From: Sweltsa coloradensis | Lineage: Eukaryota > Arthropoda > Insecta > Plecoptera > Chloroperlidae | Assembly: GCA_024449915.1 (NCBI GenBank) | Contig: JAMZAV010000025.1 | Span: forward strand, 1,242,001 to 1,306,000 | Direction: 5' to 3' | Length of the DNA: 64,000 bases | Shown: piece by piece, positions 24,101 to 37,858 of the stretch | Numbering within the stretch: position 1 is the first letter of the stretch | Layout of the letters: each line of letters starts with the position of its first letter | Translations under genes and position numbers: made by a program | Notes under the pieces: model-generated | Told to the model about the DNA's origin: nothing | Database searches by the model: none | What the model saw: only the letters and a program-made list of their open reading frames with translations

Positions 24101-24887
24101 TACATACAAGGATGTGTGCATTTATTTCGGTCCCTATGTATCTCAGCACATCATAAACCATACGCACACGCACTCTTCTTACCCCAAAGGTTTTTATTCT
24201 ATGCTAGTGAAATATGTTAGACTTAGACCTAAATATTAACAGTCATGAAGTTTAATGTACGTGTTTCCTATGGCAACCATTTTACCTCGAAAATGAGTCG
24301 ATATATAATCATTATAGTGACTGTTTTCACTTTACTATGCTAAGGTTTATAGACCTCCTAATTCCTAGTTTCAACTAAGTTATTTAATACTGTTAACTGG
24401 CAAGCAATTGACTATCAGACTATCCAATTAGTCGTTAAATATTTATTTAAACAAATACATTTTTCACTAATAGGATATGTTATTAGAAACGTTTAAGAAG
24501 ATACAAACTGTATTATATTAATAAACAACTTTTCATAAACTGACTCCCACTTCCGTTTTCACGTTGTGAAACAGTCGAACATTATTATTTTCAAAAACAT
24601 ATTTAAGTAAAACAAGGTACAATAGCCAGTGTTGACATTATCTATAAGGTTATCCTTAAAAATTTACAAATCAATGAAAATGAAAATAATAATTAAGAGA
24701 TTGATAATAATAATGATGAATAATCACTACAGCACTCAAATAATTACTTGGAAAACATGTTTTTCACTCAGACGAATGTAAATCTTGGAACACTATAATA
24801 GTTATCTTACATCACTACTTCAGTTTACAATGCACAGAATTGAAGCTCTCTCTCAACAGAGTGTATTTTTAAATAATTTTAAATAAT
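24101..24887. other. AT-rich intergenic sequence
   Basis: No gene or recognised repeat seen. Confidence 0.4.
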
Positions 24888-25139
24888 TTTTGTAGGAAGC
24901 CTGCCCATGGTGAAATTGATGTCCCTCTTCAGGTTTCTAACTATGCATGTTGCGGATAGGATATTGTGAAGTGATGTCCGAGGGCTGTTTAAGAGGACTC
25001 AATCCCTAGCATTCGCAATTAACGACTGAGGAAAACCTCGGGAAAAACCTTCAATCAGGATTGCTGGTCTGGAAGGGATTTGAACCGGGGACCGCCCGAA
25101 TCAGAGTCGCGCGCTTAACGCTCGAGCCAACACTGTCGG
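24888..25139 (-). mobile_element. tRNA-derived SINE, full length
   Basis: Reverse copy with intact head: GGATTTGAACCGG is the B box (25077-25089) and CGCTTAACGCTCGAGCCAAC the A-box side. Body motifs CCGAGGGCTGTTTAAGAGG and ATCAGGATTGCTGG. Confidence 0.85.
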
Positions 25140-25797
25140 TTTTCAACAGAGTGTGGTATTTTATGAGGGAGTGTGGTATTTTATTATTAGGCTCCTCATA
25201 GGACGTAAGTAAGTGCTCAATGCTTTAAGTTCCTCAGTGGCGAAGCTTCATCTTAACACTTTGTAATAGTGGCGTGTTTCCAAGTTTTCCGTCAGGCTAA
25301 AACGCGCGATTGCTCGCATTTTAATCTGCCTTTCTACAGTACACAACTTATTTTACTTCTAGAAATTATTCATATCTGTTATATTTCGTCAAGTGAGTGA
25401 TTTACTAAGGTTGACAAATAATACAACAATAAGATTTATTAGCTAACAGTAAGTTCTCGATATTCCCTGCGTCATACGAGACATGGTGTTTTGGGACCGT
25501 TGTTCTATACCATATTGCAAAACATTTTACATCATAACGGGCGAGTGCTACTATTATCTGATCATTTGAGATTGATGGTAATTATCAAAAAGTTGTTGGA
25601 TTCTATCACGTTTTAAATTTCTCCAGACTTTTTTCTACACATCGTATGGACGGGTGTTTCAAGCCGAATTCGGACAAATTAGTCAATATAATTTTGTCAA
25701 TTCAATTTTAATATATTAAATTCAATATTTTAAATATATTACCAAACAATAGGGATCATAGCTGCAACACACAAATAAAATCGTAGTCTATTGATAC
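25140..25797. other. AT-rich intergenic sequence
   Basis: No gene or recognised repeat seen. Confidence 0.4.
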
Positions 25798-26035
25798 TCT
25801 TGGTGGAGATGCCGAGTACGGAAAGATGTCCCTTTTAAAAATGCTAACTCCTCCACCTTGACCCCCAATGGTCACCAAAAACATTCCGCACCATCCTTGT
25901 TGAAGGGCAATGCCAACAAAAAACGCATCCCAATGCGGTGGTGATGTTCGTTTTTTCACGTGAGACGTGACACACACACAGATGGACGGACAGAAAAGGG
26001 ATGCTTTTATGGGGGCTTCTCCCCATATTTATATT
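25798..26035 (-). mobile_element. Family E element, copy 7
   Basis: TTGGTGGAGATGCCG, GGTCACCAAAAACATTC, CATCCTTGTTGAAGGGCAAT, GTGAGACGTGACAC and GATGGACGGACAGAAAAG, all reverse. One of the best preserved copies. Confidence 0.75.
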
Positions 26036-29000
26036 GTTATTGTTATATTTTGAAAATTGTTTAGTGACACTGTCTATTATTTTCTTTGTATTTATTTATG
26101 TGTTTATGGTTTTAATTACTATCCTCCTTCGAAAATCAGTTTTATATCTGAATAGGACGGACGTCAAAACAAATTCTGAAAATCTGTAAAAATAAAGATT
26201 TTTGTTGTTCTACCAATTTTTGATTCCGTCAATATACTATTGTCATAATGTTAATTATTAATTCATATTCTTCATTATCATTTTTCCAATATAAACTGTA
26301 ATACATAAGCCTGCAGAATTTTAAACGTTTCGTGAGAAGAACCTGTATTGTTCGCCTCATGGCTGTCAGTTAAGAAGTGTAGTGTGTAGTTTGCGACGAC
26401 ACCTCTGGCTATGGATACCTCCTATGTAGCGGCAGCAAACACGATCCTCGACTAGATAGAGACATTAAGATGTGGGTGGCTCGCTTAGGTGGTCCCCACG
26501 ACGAGAGCTTACAATCCTGGGCGCGAGAACGGGTTGCAAGAGTGTGAACAAATAGCATTATTTACATATTAGTTCGCTATGGCTAATACGCTTGGTGAGG
26601 TACGAAATTACTCTCACATGGAATAAGTAATAGAATTTTTAATTTCGAACTTTTACACACGAATTAAAAATTTGGTCATCTTTACTAACACAGTTGCATT
26701 TGGAAAGATTAAGCAAAAAACTCACATAACAACAGTATTTATATGAATTTAAAAATAGTTAAGGATATAAACATGAAGTTTATCAAAATTATGTTTGCTA
26801 TTTACACGAATTGTAGGGTTATTAATAAATGTTAAGAAATTAGAACGTATCTTTAAATAAATTATACATTTTTGTTAGACAGTGTGAGAGAATTACGCCT
26901 TGGGATAAAACAGGTTGTTAAACATTTCCCTGGACAGGAATCTTTGTTTAAGATGTTAAGATGCTTTCGTCTCTCGCTTAGGAGGAAGAAGCAGTAGCTT
27001 CCGCTGAAATAGTTGTCTGGTAAAAGTCCACCAGGGCGTTGCCGTCTTGGCTTTAAACTCCTTCCATCATAACTTACAATCCATTAAATCGACCCAAATT
27101 TCGTTTCATATTGTTCTTGAAGGTATGTTTGATAATAAAAAATAAGAAAACACATGTCACCGAATTGCTTTTCAAGTTATTTGCGAAATAAATGGTACAC
27201 TCGCTGAAAAGACTTTAAACAAACAGCTGTTGCCATGTCATGCAGTAGTTAAGCTAGGAAATGACCCACACTATTTCAATATAATATTACTATGAAGACA
27301 TTTCCAATGACAATGCTATAGAGCTAACATGATAAAAACACAACTATAGAGCAGACGCTCAAGGTTCTTTGCTTTTTATTAAGATTGATATCATATTTAA
27401 CACATTTTAAGTAAACGTTCATACAAAAACAATCTATGGTATGCAGTACTCAAATTTTTAATGTAAATAGCCGATTTTGAGTAAAGGTTTAGTGTAACCC
27501 CCATTTTATCAAGCTTTTTGTAAACTTTGAGCATTAATTTCAACTGTCTATATTTTTTAGCAATTTTAAATTAAACAGTTTAATAGAAATTTCCCGAATT
27601 GAAACTGAATTGTTTTGGATTTTCTATTTTTCGACTTTCTGAATTTTTTCTATACCGAGTTTGGATATAACTAGAGAGTTTCTTCATTAACGTTCCTCTA
27701 AAATAAGGCAATGATGCAATTATCATACACCTTGCGCTTGTATTTTACCCTTCCTATAACCTCAGTATCATCTTAAATATTATATACCAAGAATAAAATA
27801 TATCGCACAATTTAAGAATCTATAATCATTCTCCTCGTCGAACATAAACCCTTAAGTATTATAATACACTTTAGACTTTGAGAACGTGACCTGGAAAAAT
27901 ATTTCAAAAGTTTAGAACTTCATGATGGAAAATATATAAATAAAATAAATAAATACATACTTATTTAGAGTCTACCCACTCAGTCACATAACTGATTTTC
28001 AGTGTGGGACAGTAAACTAAAGCGACCAAGCCAATCAAATGTATTTACACGTGGAATACGTTTTCGTAGGCCTTGCAGTACGTATAATCCGGGTTACCAC
28101 TACCATTTTGGGATGACACATTGACCAGTTAAATTGACCAAAAGTCGGTCAAATATAAATTAAAAAGAAAATTTTGCTCATATATTGTGACAAGATACTT
28201 ACGAGACATTTGTCGGCAACCTAGTTCATCAATATGATCAACTTCAATGGTGAAGATTGATGAAAATGAGTGTATGGAATACCATTTACTAGCACTTTTT
28301 CAGCTCCTAACGAAAAGTATTAACGGTAACAACATTGAATTGTCCAATTTCAAATTTGTAAGGGAATGTAACTTAAGTCGAGTTACCTTTTAAGAATGAG
28401 TGTTGCCAACTGAATAAGTAAAAATATTACTTTGAACAATTATTTGTCCGGCTTGCCATTGCTCCACTCAGGTGGCATTTTAAATCGGTGTTCATCGAAA
28501 AGTTAATTACATTAATTTTACAACATGTAGCTACTGCTTGTGCAGTCACTATAGACTTAACTTGAGTTATAGTGAATGCGATTATATTGCGGGGATCACG
28601 TATTTGCCGCTAAAACTTTCAAATGTCTTGTTGCGCTATATATTTACATTGACTTTTCCACATGCAAAAACCATATTGAATGCTCCATTTGGTATTTCAT
28701 ATAATAATAAGATGAGAGTCACTATTAGTTTAGTTAAATTGATGTTATTGTTAAGCTATGAAAATAAATATTTTGTTTATAAACTGATATCTTTATACTA
28801 TTTACAAACTATTTTCAAAACATACACTATAAACTTCGAAATGTGATATATGTTTCAACGATCACTCATATATGACACGAATAATTTTAGGCCTATAGTA
28901 CTTCTGCTTCTATATAATACAGTTACCCTTAATTTAATTGCGGTCGTTAATAGTTGTAATTTTACTATGACCTACTTAGAAAAGTTATAAACAAACATTA

Positions 29001-29936
29001 ATATGTTGTTATAACTTTTCTATAACTTTTCGAAGAGCTATAATCAAACATAAATTTGTTGTTATAACTTTTATAGGTAACTTAAAACTTAGTTATTTCA
29101 TTTTAAAACCATCGCCCGTGCGGCTAAGTGCATTATAACGCTCTCGGCGTCACCGCAATAACAAACGCGATTAAACTTACACTATAAAAAAGCAGTTCCG
29201 ATTAAAAAGTTGCTAAAAGTACCTACTACGTCTCGTAGTTTGGATTACGTACGCTATTAAAATACTTTGCATACTGGTATGGGTGAATTGCTGTCCTTGT
29301 TTATAGTATAACGATATTCACATTTTAATTGTGCGATAATATTACTGTTAGTTTGACTCATTTCTGTGTACACAACTCATGAGAAGAAGACATAATAAGC
29401 TTGCTTTGTAGGATGCCTGCAGTTGAGTTCATAAGTAGGAAAACCCCCACTTAATTATTCTCGAGTATATGTTATGTTCGGTTACCTAATAAATAATAAA
29501 TTGTTTTTAAAAGGTCTAGGATTAATTTGGCTTTGAAAATCTCCCAAAAATGCAAGTATGCCCTAAAAACTGATAAATATGACACAAAAATGCTCCCTTT
29601 GTTAGTCCCTTCAGACATATTTCTAAAAAGTCCTTGCAAGATGGCTACAAATGTTGGCTAAATTAAAGAGGAACTTATAAAAATATAACGCTAAAAAAAA
29701 ATTGAATACAAATCTGGGCGGGACATACCTTAAAATGAACCATGATATTACTATTATTTTGCATTTGGCAAAGTACAAGCATACATATTGTAAATGATGT
29801 TTCTATGTTGGTTCTACATACCTTTATGCAAGCTTTCTGGAATGACTTTAAATACGATTATTATTATAAGACGGTACAAATACGATGTATTTTTTAGTTT
29901 AATACCGGTGGAGAAAAAGTCACGCTACGAAAGTTA
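26036..29936. other. AT-rich intergenic sequence with minor repeat pieces
   Basis: Holds a family G fragment (26125-26165, AAATCAGTTTTATATCTGAAT) and a family H retroposon end (27935-28055, CTACCCACTCAGTCACATAAC). Small hairpins of the form GTTATAACTTTTCT occur at 28975-29075. The segments 26340-26560 and 26920-27070 are less AT-rich but show no domain. No gene supported. Confidence 0.45.
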
Positions 29937-29940
29937 TTAA

Positions 29941-30532
29941 GAAGGTAGGTATAGGTGTGAAAAAACCTTCCAAAATTTGATTTTCGGATTTTTGTATATT
30001 ATTATTCTATAACAATTTCTGAGTGTAAAATACTTTACTTCATTGAGATCCGACGATCCATTAAGTTTAATTTATATTTTTTAAAGTTGTATTGTTGCTT
30101 GTTGATAGCCATAGCAACCACACTTCGTAATAAGCATGTTTCAACTTTAAACCTGTTTTTGAATAATGTAATTTTGACACATGTACCTTTTTCTCCTAAA
30201 CCACTTGACTGATTTGCCTAAAATTTTCAGGTTATGCTAAATGTGCTACAATACACAATTTCTTTTAAAATAAACTTGTTTGGTTTATTATTTTTTGTGT
30301 TATAAATATTATAAATGAGAATTTTTCATTAAAATAATGACTTTTGCACGTTTTTATTTAAAAAAATTGCATACATTTTTCATGTAGGGGGTTAATTTTG
30401 ATAGGGCTCATGTAAAACGTGTTCCTAAACACACCCTCAAAGTTGTAGCCAAATTTATCGAATAGTTTGGGTAAAAACGGTACATGAAGTTAGCAAAATT
30501 AGCATGGCCAGCATAATGGCAAAGACCTCCCC
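29941..30532 (-). mobile_element. TTAA-flanked MITE, copy 1
   Basis: About 590 bp with TTAA immediately outside each end (29937-29940 and 30533-30536). Inverted with respect to the copy at 34815-35396 over its whole length (CAAAATTTGATTTTCGGATTT, GATAGCCATAGCAACCACAC, GCAAAGACCTCCCC). The TTAA target fits Kolobok or piggyBac type transposases. No coding frame. Confidence 0.75.
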
Positions 30533-30536
30533 TTAA

Positions 30537-32299
30537 GGTACAGAAAATCGTTTTCCCTCATATTAAGGTTATAAAATTAATAAACATGTCATTAACCAAT
30601 ACAAAAAAATATCACTAGTGCAGTCAGTAATTTAACACTTTGGAAGCTGTGCCAAATGATTTAAATATAATGGCTCATTGTGAGGATGTGTCCCGCCAAA
30701 AATTGTTTTGAAAAATATGCTTCAGTTATATTCATTTTTAATAAGACAATATTCGAGGATTTTTTAAGTGTATATTAACAATAACTAGTTCGATCTGATT
30801 GTGGTTACGTTTTTGTTGGTAAATTTGTGATCGCTATCTTTGAGAGTACGTTCCAAACTATCGCCACTGACCCGACTCAACTCAAGAGTGAATCTATTTT
30901 CAAAGAATATTGACCCAATAACTTAATTCTCTATCATCGAGCGAGCTATCACCAGTGAATATTTCAGTGTGTGACTATATACACAGTAACATAACTTCTA
31001 TAATATATATGAAAAATGCAAATACATATTTGAAAGTATCAAAATATGTATTTTAAACAAGAATAAAAAAGTTATATGCTAAAAAAACATTTGTGTCACA
31101 GTGACCGCTGAAACAAATTTAACTCTTGAAAAGAATGAATATCTCTAAAATACATCATATGTCATAGATATCCTATGCCAAGATAATAATAACAATAATT
31201 GCCATATACCAATGCCTGGAGAAAAAATATTTTATTTATAACACAAAAACCATCTACAAAATACCAGAAAAAGATAATTAAATTGGAAGAGACAAGTGTT
31301 TAAACGAAGCATAGACGTTCTCTTACTCAAATTCGAGAATGTATTTATAACTCTTAACTTGTTTCTTTCAAAATTATATGATTTCGTTTCTTATGAATAT
31401 ATTGATTAATTCGAGACTCGCAATTTCCTACCAGCGTTAGTTTGTTTCCCATTGATTTTCCTCGTATTTTAGCCACGTAGTTCCTAACCAAGTTAAACAG
31501 TGATTGATAAACCATTGACGCCACCCTGAAACGTGTCTTGTAATCTCTTTCTTTAATCTCTAACATGCGTCAGTTAATCGCTAACTGTAAAAGTGAGGGA
31601 GTTAGTAGAACATGATATAGTAGAGTGAACAATTTTTTTACTGTTTTCTTGATTCAAGAATTCAGTTTATTTAAAACATTTATAAAGAGGGACAAACAAT
31701 TATTTATGACCACTGTACTTGACCATTGGTTGTCTAGCATGCATATCAGTGCGTGAGCTCAATATTATGCAAAATTAGAGTAACACCAATAAAGATATTT
31801 GGACCGTACGAAATATCTACTCGATTGCACATATATACGCGCAAAGTCTCAATCGTTTCATCCTCAGCAAGCCTGCCGCATGTTTTGACTGAACCATTTT
31901 TGTAATGTATTCAAACTGCATTAAGGGTAGGAATGGTATGATCTCTCTCTGATTATGGATCGATCAGTGCATAGAAAGCGCCGTATAGACTTGGCGGCCG
32001 TATTCACATGCCAGACCTCTTGACAGTTGGAGCACATTAATAAGCCAACACAGCATTGTTAAATAATGTTAAGGGGATAGTTAGATAAATTAAACAATTG
32101 CGTTCAACCATGCCAAAACTACTGGGGCTGTCGTCAATAAAAGTAGCTGAGGAAATATCTAAGTGCATACATAATGTTCATGGCGTAATTACAGGGTCAG
32201 TGACTCTGAATAGGAGATGAGACATCCAGACAGCCTCATTGGGTCAAGTTTCTTCAGTAGGTAACCGATATTAATTATCAATTATGAGATTTAGCGGAT
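30537..32299. other. AT-rich intergenic sequence upstream of activin
   Basis: No gene or repeat recognised. Could contain regulatory DNA of the activin gene, but nothing specific is visible. Confidence 0.4.
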
Positions 32300-33271
32300 G
32301 GAAGGTATGTCGGTATCGATCTGTCTCGTGTACTAGTAAACCGATAGTGAGCAAGCAGTCTGGGTGTCTGGCGGTCGGACCGATTATGAGTAGCGATGTT
32401 TGACACAGTACTACGCGAGACACGTGGTGCGAGGGGGCGTGGCTTGAGCGCGAGATGCGTGCGCACTGCGTCAACACTCGTTACCATAGTTACCATGCCA
32501 GGACGGGAATTCGGTCAGAAAACAAGTGGACGTCCGCCGGTTGGGACAAGAACCGTCCGTGTGCCTTAATCAAATAATACGAATAGTATATTCGATAGCA
32601 ATTATTTGTGTGATAGACGAGCGACCGGTCTAGTAACAATAGTGGAAACTAACAGACAGTCGAAACTAGCCTCCGATTTTACTTGCTATTACTTGTGTTT
32701 GGATCGAAATTATTTAATTGTTTCAAGAAGATTTAATTTAATGAATTATTCACGAGTCTTGCAAATGAGTGTTCTGAATTATTCCGACTGACTGCGTTAT
32801 CTTAGTTATTGGAGTTTTAGTCACAAGTCTGATTATCAAGTGAATCATGTATTTTTGCGACGAATGTTTATTTCACACAAATCAGTGTACATAATTGAGA
32901 GGTTTCCATGATTTATATTCAACGTGTTGCCAATGTTATTAAGTTTGGGGATATTATTAACTGTTCTTAGACTACAGACGCTATCGATAAACAACAAAAT
33001 AAATTTTCCTGGAATCAAATTTGAGTTTGAGAAAACAGCAAATATTTGAACTCGAATGTTTGCATGTCACATGCTTAGTTCGATTCTTTGAATGGTCTGA
33101 AAATAAGTTCACCGGGAGGTAGTATTTGGAAAATGAAGGCCATAAACCCAGAGAAATCTAGTAAACATTTCCCTAGAAAATCCAATAAAATTATATTTCT
33201 GAACATTTAAAGCCCTACTAAAAAACCATTTCCGAAACTTTTGAACACAACTCAAATTTGCACTCTAGAAC
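32300..33271 (+). promoter_or_regulatory. Probable promoter/5' leader region of the activin gene
   Basis: The stretch 32300-32560 is GC- and CpG-richer than its AT-rich surroundings and holds GGGCGTGGC (a KLF/Sp1-like box) and CACGTG near 32420. No TATA box is convincing. The rest up to the ATG is ordinary AT-rich sequence with upstream ATGs, so either the leader is long with uORFs or a leader intron ends near ...GCACTCTAG (33259-33268). Placement is inference; 5' RNA ends would settle it. Confidence 0.35.
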
Positions 33272-33902
33272 ATGCCTACCAAAACTCCTAAGCCAAACGT
33301 TCTACTTTGTTGCCACACTCGCAACCAAACCTACCAACCTAATAAAAGTAAATCTCGCCTGTTGTGGATGCGTTATTGGAAGTGGTGTCTGTTAGCCTCG
33401 GCGTATGTGACTCTGTTTACGCACTGTTCTTGTTCTGTAAGCGACTCGGCGGCGACGCACCACGGCCACCACCGGCACCACCACATGGGCTACGGCCAGA
33501 AGAGCGCCCCCAGTGAAAAACCGTCACAGTTAGAGACTCCCCCACCCACACAGAAGCGAGACTATGAAGAAGAACCAATGAGACTATCATGTCCGAACTG
33601 TGGCGTCGGGGATGCGAATTACCGCCACGATCGAGTCAACAGTGATAACCTAAGACTGGAAGCGATCAAGAAGCAGATCTTGTTGAAGCTGGGCCTGAAG
33701 AGCAAGCCGAACGTGACCATCCCGGTGCCGCGCGAGGTGGTGCTGGAGACGATCTACCGGGCGGGGGAGACGAGGGTGGACCTGGGACTCGGCGAGGGCG
33801 ACGAGGACGAGACGGACCCGCCGAACACGCGACCTCCCGAGGCCGAGCAGCCGGATGACTTCTACGGGAGGACCTCGGAGATCATCGCGTTCGCTGAGCC
33901 AG
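33272..33902 (+). CDS. Activin/inhibin-beta-like TGF-beta precursor, first coding exon (partial gene)
   Basis: This exon encodes the N-terminal 210 residues of a secreted TGF-beta superfamily precursor of the activin type; the mature ligand would act through type I/II Ser/Thr kinase receptors and Smad. Residues about 33-55 (MRYWKWCLLASAYVTLF...) form a hydrophobic signal peptide. M33 (33368) would make it truly N-terminal and may be the real start; the first ATG at 33272 has an in-frame TAG two codons upstream. A His-rich stretch lies at 62-71. The propeptide hallmark CPNC is at 107-110, then LEAIKKQILLKLGLK (129-143), an N-glycosylation site NVT (147-149), the PVPREVVLETIYRAG segment, and TSEIIAFAEP (201-210), the block that precedes the first intron in inhibin-beta genes. 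The frame stays open after 33902 but turns unrelated, and CAG|GTAAGA at 33900-33908 is a good phase-1 donor. Mature-domain exons were not found here. GC content is much higher than the surroundings, as expected for coding DNA. Assignment to activin is strong; the species-level name is not. Confidence 0.9.
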
Positions 33903-33908
33903 GTAAGA
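33903..33908 (+). promoter_or_regulatory. Splice donor of activin exon 1
   Basis: GTAAGA directly after ...CCAG, at the point where similarity to activin propeptides (FAEP/G) stops. It gives a phase-1 intron. The reading frame continues to 34081 by chance and would add about 58 unrelated residues if unspliced. Confidence 0.85.
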
Positions 33909-34810
33909 CGCGTGCCGGGTGCCATGTGCGTGGAAGACACCACTTCCGGCCGGCCGCCCGTACACCTGTCAGACTCAGTCTTGTTGGACTACTTTGCAGC
34001 CAGACTGACTTCCTGCATTGCATTCGATCAGTTCATAACACCCTAATGCACGGGCTAAACGACTCCTCCTTCCAACGCTAAGCTATATTTTATACCTGTC
34101 ATCATTCCAACTTGATCTATTCATGACCAACATTATTTATTTGACAATAATTACGTTCCGTTTAAAATCTTAATTCTTTTGTAATACGGTTAAGATATGC
34201 ATCTTGTTTTAAATATGCCTATCAATTTTCTACCTGGCCAGCTGTAAATTATGTATGGTTGTGCTTTGTATCCATGTTTTTGTAAAGGTTAATGCTTTAT
34301 GACCATTGACAATCATGGATAGGAAAAGAAAACACGTTAATTTTCAGTTATGCTGTGAATGTAATGGATATGGATATTTTTTTAAACAATGCACATTTAA
34401 AACTATGCTATAAGTTGTAAAATGAGCTCACGTTGAGAATATTAAATAAATTAATAATATATGCCTAGAGTATTAAAATGTCAAGATTTAATCTTAAAAT
34501 GTTAGACGGTGTCTCGATTATAATCTAATTGTATTGTTCTTTACTACAGCTGTACAAACTCTACATTTAAACATGCATGTATTCGTTCTTAATTTATTCG
34601 CTTTGATGATATCAATTACTTTACTCATGCAGCTGAAAATGTATTTATAAGCAGAATAATGTTTTATTGTGGAGCACTGTCAAAGCCACTTAGTACAAGT
34701 TTATAAACCATTTGAGACTATGCCATTAGAATACCATACAAATTGTATTAGCTTGAACAATTTTAACTTGTGACTAATACTCATCGTACAACTTGCGATA
34801 GTTTTTAAGC
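33909..34810 (+). other. Start of activin intron 1
   Basis: AT-rich non-coding sequence with no recognised exon or repeat. If the gene is intact the intron runs past the window end, so it would exceed 30 kb and contain the hAT, HINE and LINE copies described downstream. Confidence 0.5.
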
Positions 34811-34814
34811 TTAA

Positions 34815-35396
34815 GGGGAGGTCTTTGCCATATGCTGGCAATGCTAATTTTGCAAACTTCATGTACCTTTTTAAACCAAACTTTCGATAAATTTGGCTAC
34901 AACTTTAGGGTGTGTTTAGGAACACGTTCTACATGAGCCCCATAAAAATTAACCCCCTTCATGAAAAATTCATGCAATTTTTTTTTAAATACATGCAAAA
35001 GTTCAAATTTTAATAACAAATTCTCTTTTTTAATATTAATATCACAAAAAATAATAAACCAATCAAGTTTATTTTTATATGGGTTGTTTATTGTAACACA
35101 TTTAACATAACCTGAAAATTTTAGGCAAATCGGTCAAGTGGTTTAGGATGAAAGGTACATGTGTCAAAATTATATTATTCTGAGAAAAACAGGTTTATAG
35201 TTGAAACATGCTTATTACGAAGTGTGGTTACTATGGCTATCAACAAGCAACAATACAACTTTAATTTAAATTATGCATAATGGATCGTCGGATCTGAATG
35301 AAGTAAAGTTTTTTACACTCTGAAATTGTTATAGAATAATAATATTCACAAATCCGAAAATCAAATTTTGGAAGGTTGGTTCACCTAAACCTGGCC
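34815..35396 (+). mobile_element. TTAA-flanked MITE, copy 2, in activin intron 1
   Basis: Begins GGGGAGGTCTTTGCC after TTAA (34811-34814) and ends CACCTAAACCTGGCC before TTAA (35397-35400). Same family as 29941-30532, opposite orientation. The pair brackets activin exon 1. Confidence 0.75.
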
Positions 35397-35400
35397 TTAA

Positions 35401-37850
35401 TGTGACACTCATAATGTCAATAACATTGTTCTGAAAGTCTGAAACACTTACTTGGAGAAACATAACTTTCATAATTTTCAGCTCAGGAGTAGTATAGAAC
35501 TTCCATTAGGCAAAAAAAAATTGCGTAACAAAAATTAAAATGTTGAAAAACACAGTTAATCGAAAATTGTTCAGGTTGCGATGGTGACACGTATATAATA
35601 GGTATATGCTATTCTTGTTACTTGTTTGGTGAAATGTTCCTCGTTTTGACTGTTCACTGGAGGGTGTAACTTTGCGATGTTATGGATTGTGTAGGGATTC
35701 CCTTCATTCATAAAAAGAAATCATGATGATGTAAGACGATGAAGATCTTAATGCCCCTTTGACGCAGTCCAAGGTTTTGGACCACCGAGCTTTTGAAGAC
35801 ACACGTTTCCTCTCTTTCTAAGCCCACGTAATATAAATCATAACTGGGACAAATACCATACGTGACCTTTTATTTGTGATCGCTCCCTAACAAATAAAAT
35901 AGCTCTTGCAGTTGTACTCGTGCACATCGTTCTTATCTGAGGATCTTCTCGACTGGCTGTCAAGTACGGGCTGTCAAATATCGTGGAGAGAGAAGCTACT
36001 CTGGCGATCCTCAATTGGCAGCTGACACATTCTCGAACCTCGATCACAATGCAGTCGGAATAAAGAATGAATAGCGATAATGATTAAGAGAATTGTAGCA
36101 TGCAATACCAACCAACGTTGTGGCACGCGACTCGCAGCGGAAGTGGGGTTTAAAATACAATAAAAGCGTTTAGGCAAATTTCTGTTGCACGACCAACTGG
36201 TACACATATGGTGTGGAAACAGAAATCGAGTCTTCTTTTGTTAAACATTCTTTAAAATGTATCTAAGATAACGCGCACAAATAATTTTCGTGATTTTGGT
36301 TTTGGCTAAAATGTTCCAAAATATTATCTTGTGATTATTTTCTGAGTCGTCAACTATACATTCAAGTTTGACAATGAGAAACCAGAATTATCCAATTTTA
36401 TTGTTCTAAATACTAGCTTAAAGGGCGTAAGTAACGTTATTTTATTTTGAGGATTTACAAAGTATTTTAATATATTAATGTAGGTTGTCCAGGATCCTAC
36501 ATTGGCCAGTCTGTTCAAAAATAGGCAGACAAACAACGATAAATAAAATTCATGGTTTTTAACGTAATTTTGGCGGGGAATTCTGGGCATGACTTCACAG
36601 ACGTCGTTAGACCGTCACGCCAATCAACCGATCATGAAATGATCCATAAAATACCTCGGTTTCGCATTATCTTGGATGTAGATGCATATTTTGAATGTGG
36701 AAGTTTTAAATATACATCACATGTAATATTTGTCAACATATAAATACTGATTAAAGTCAGAAATTTAGATGAAAATCAGAAAAAGTCAATGCTTGTAAAA
36801 AAAAAAAACACTTGGAAGAGATCATTAACAACGTTAAGCATTGTTATAGTATGGACATTTTTACATAAGACTTATTCTGTGAAGTAAATTTATCAATTCA
36901 TCTAGAAGACAGAGACAAATTATGTAACAAACTGTGGTACGTAAGAGGTCATTTTGTAATAAATGAGCAGAAAAGAGAAAATGACAAACTTTGGGGGTGT
37001 TAATATAGAAATAAATCTTAACTTCAAGCACTTTAAAGTAACCTTCCTGCAATATCTATATGAAGATCTTTATTGCATATGAATGTATAAATTTGGGGAC
37101 TGTACAAATTCACGTTTATATGCAAAGTTTCCTAAAAATCAGAAACTTTGTAGTTGGAGAAATAGACTTTTGCTAAATGCCAAATATTTGAGGGTCCGGT
37201 ATCTGTGTAGTATAGATAGTATGTTATTTCACGCATAACGTTAATTATTACACAGTACGTAAACCAAGCAAACTATAGGCTTGTGTTTAGCTTTTGATCA
37301 GTGTTCTAGATGAATCTAGGATGCATCCTCTAGACTTCTTCAAGGCTGAACATCATGACAAACAAACTTTGGGAAAATACGCATCTACGGCTTATCGTCT
37401 CCATGGATTCATTTCAATAGTATATAAAGGTGGATAAATTTGAAAGTTTCACTCGTTTTCACTCAAGTACACAAACTCAATTTTAAGACAGGAAGATAAA
37501 AATAACTTACAAACCACACAAAACTGCAATGTTTTACCAATATCACTAGAATGATAAACAGTATCTGAATAGTGAAATCTATATAACACTGATATTGATG
37601 TAACTATAACCTTCACGAAGAAAATTGCAAATGTTATTAGTACAGGTTTTATTATTAGAACAAATTTGAAATGTCTTTGTTGTAATTTTGGCAATAAAAT
37701 AAAACTCTTACGTGTTACAATATTTTCCTACCAACATTCAACAATATCACAGGGTTCTTGAGAAACACTGTTTCAATATCGTTCAGCGATCTTGTGATAT
37801 TAATACATAAATACTGTAATTCTGCTCGTCTTATGTATTACTATCCATCC
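35401..37850. other. AT-rich non-coding sequence
   Basis: Probably intronic to the activin gene. The segment 35870-36180 is less AT-rich and has overlapping minus-strand frames, with no recognised domain. No repeat recognised. Confidence 0.4.
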
Positions 37851-37858
37851 CTCTTTAT

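Noticed and set aside
33650..33943. 97-codon minus-strand frame in a GC-rich region
   Set aside because: Shadow of the activin exon on the opposite strand.
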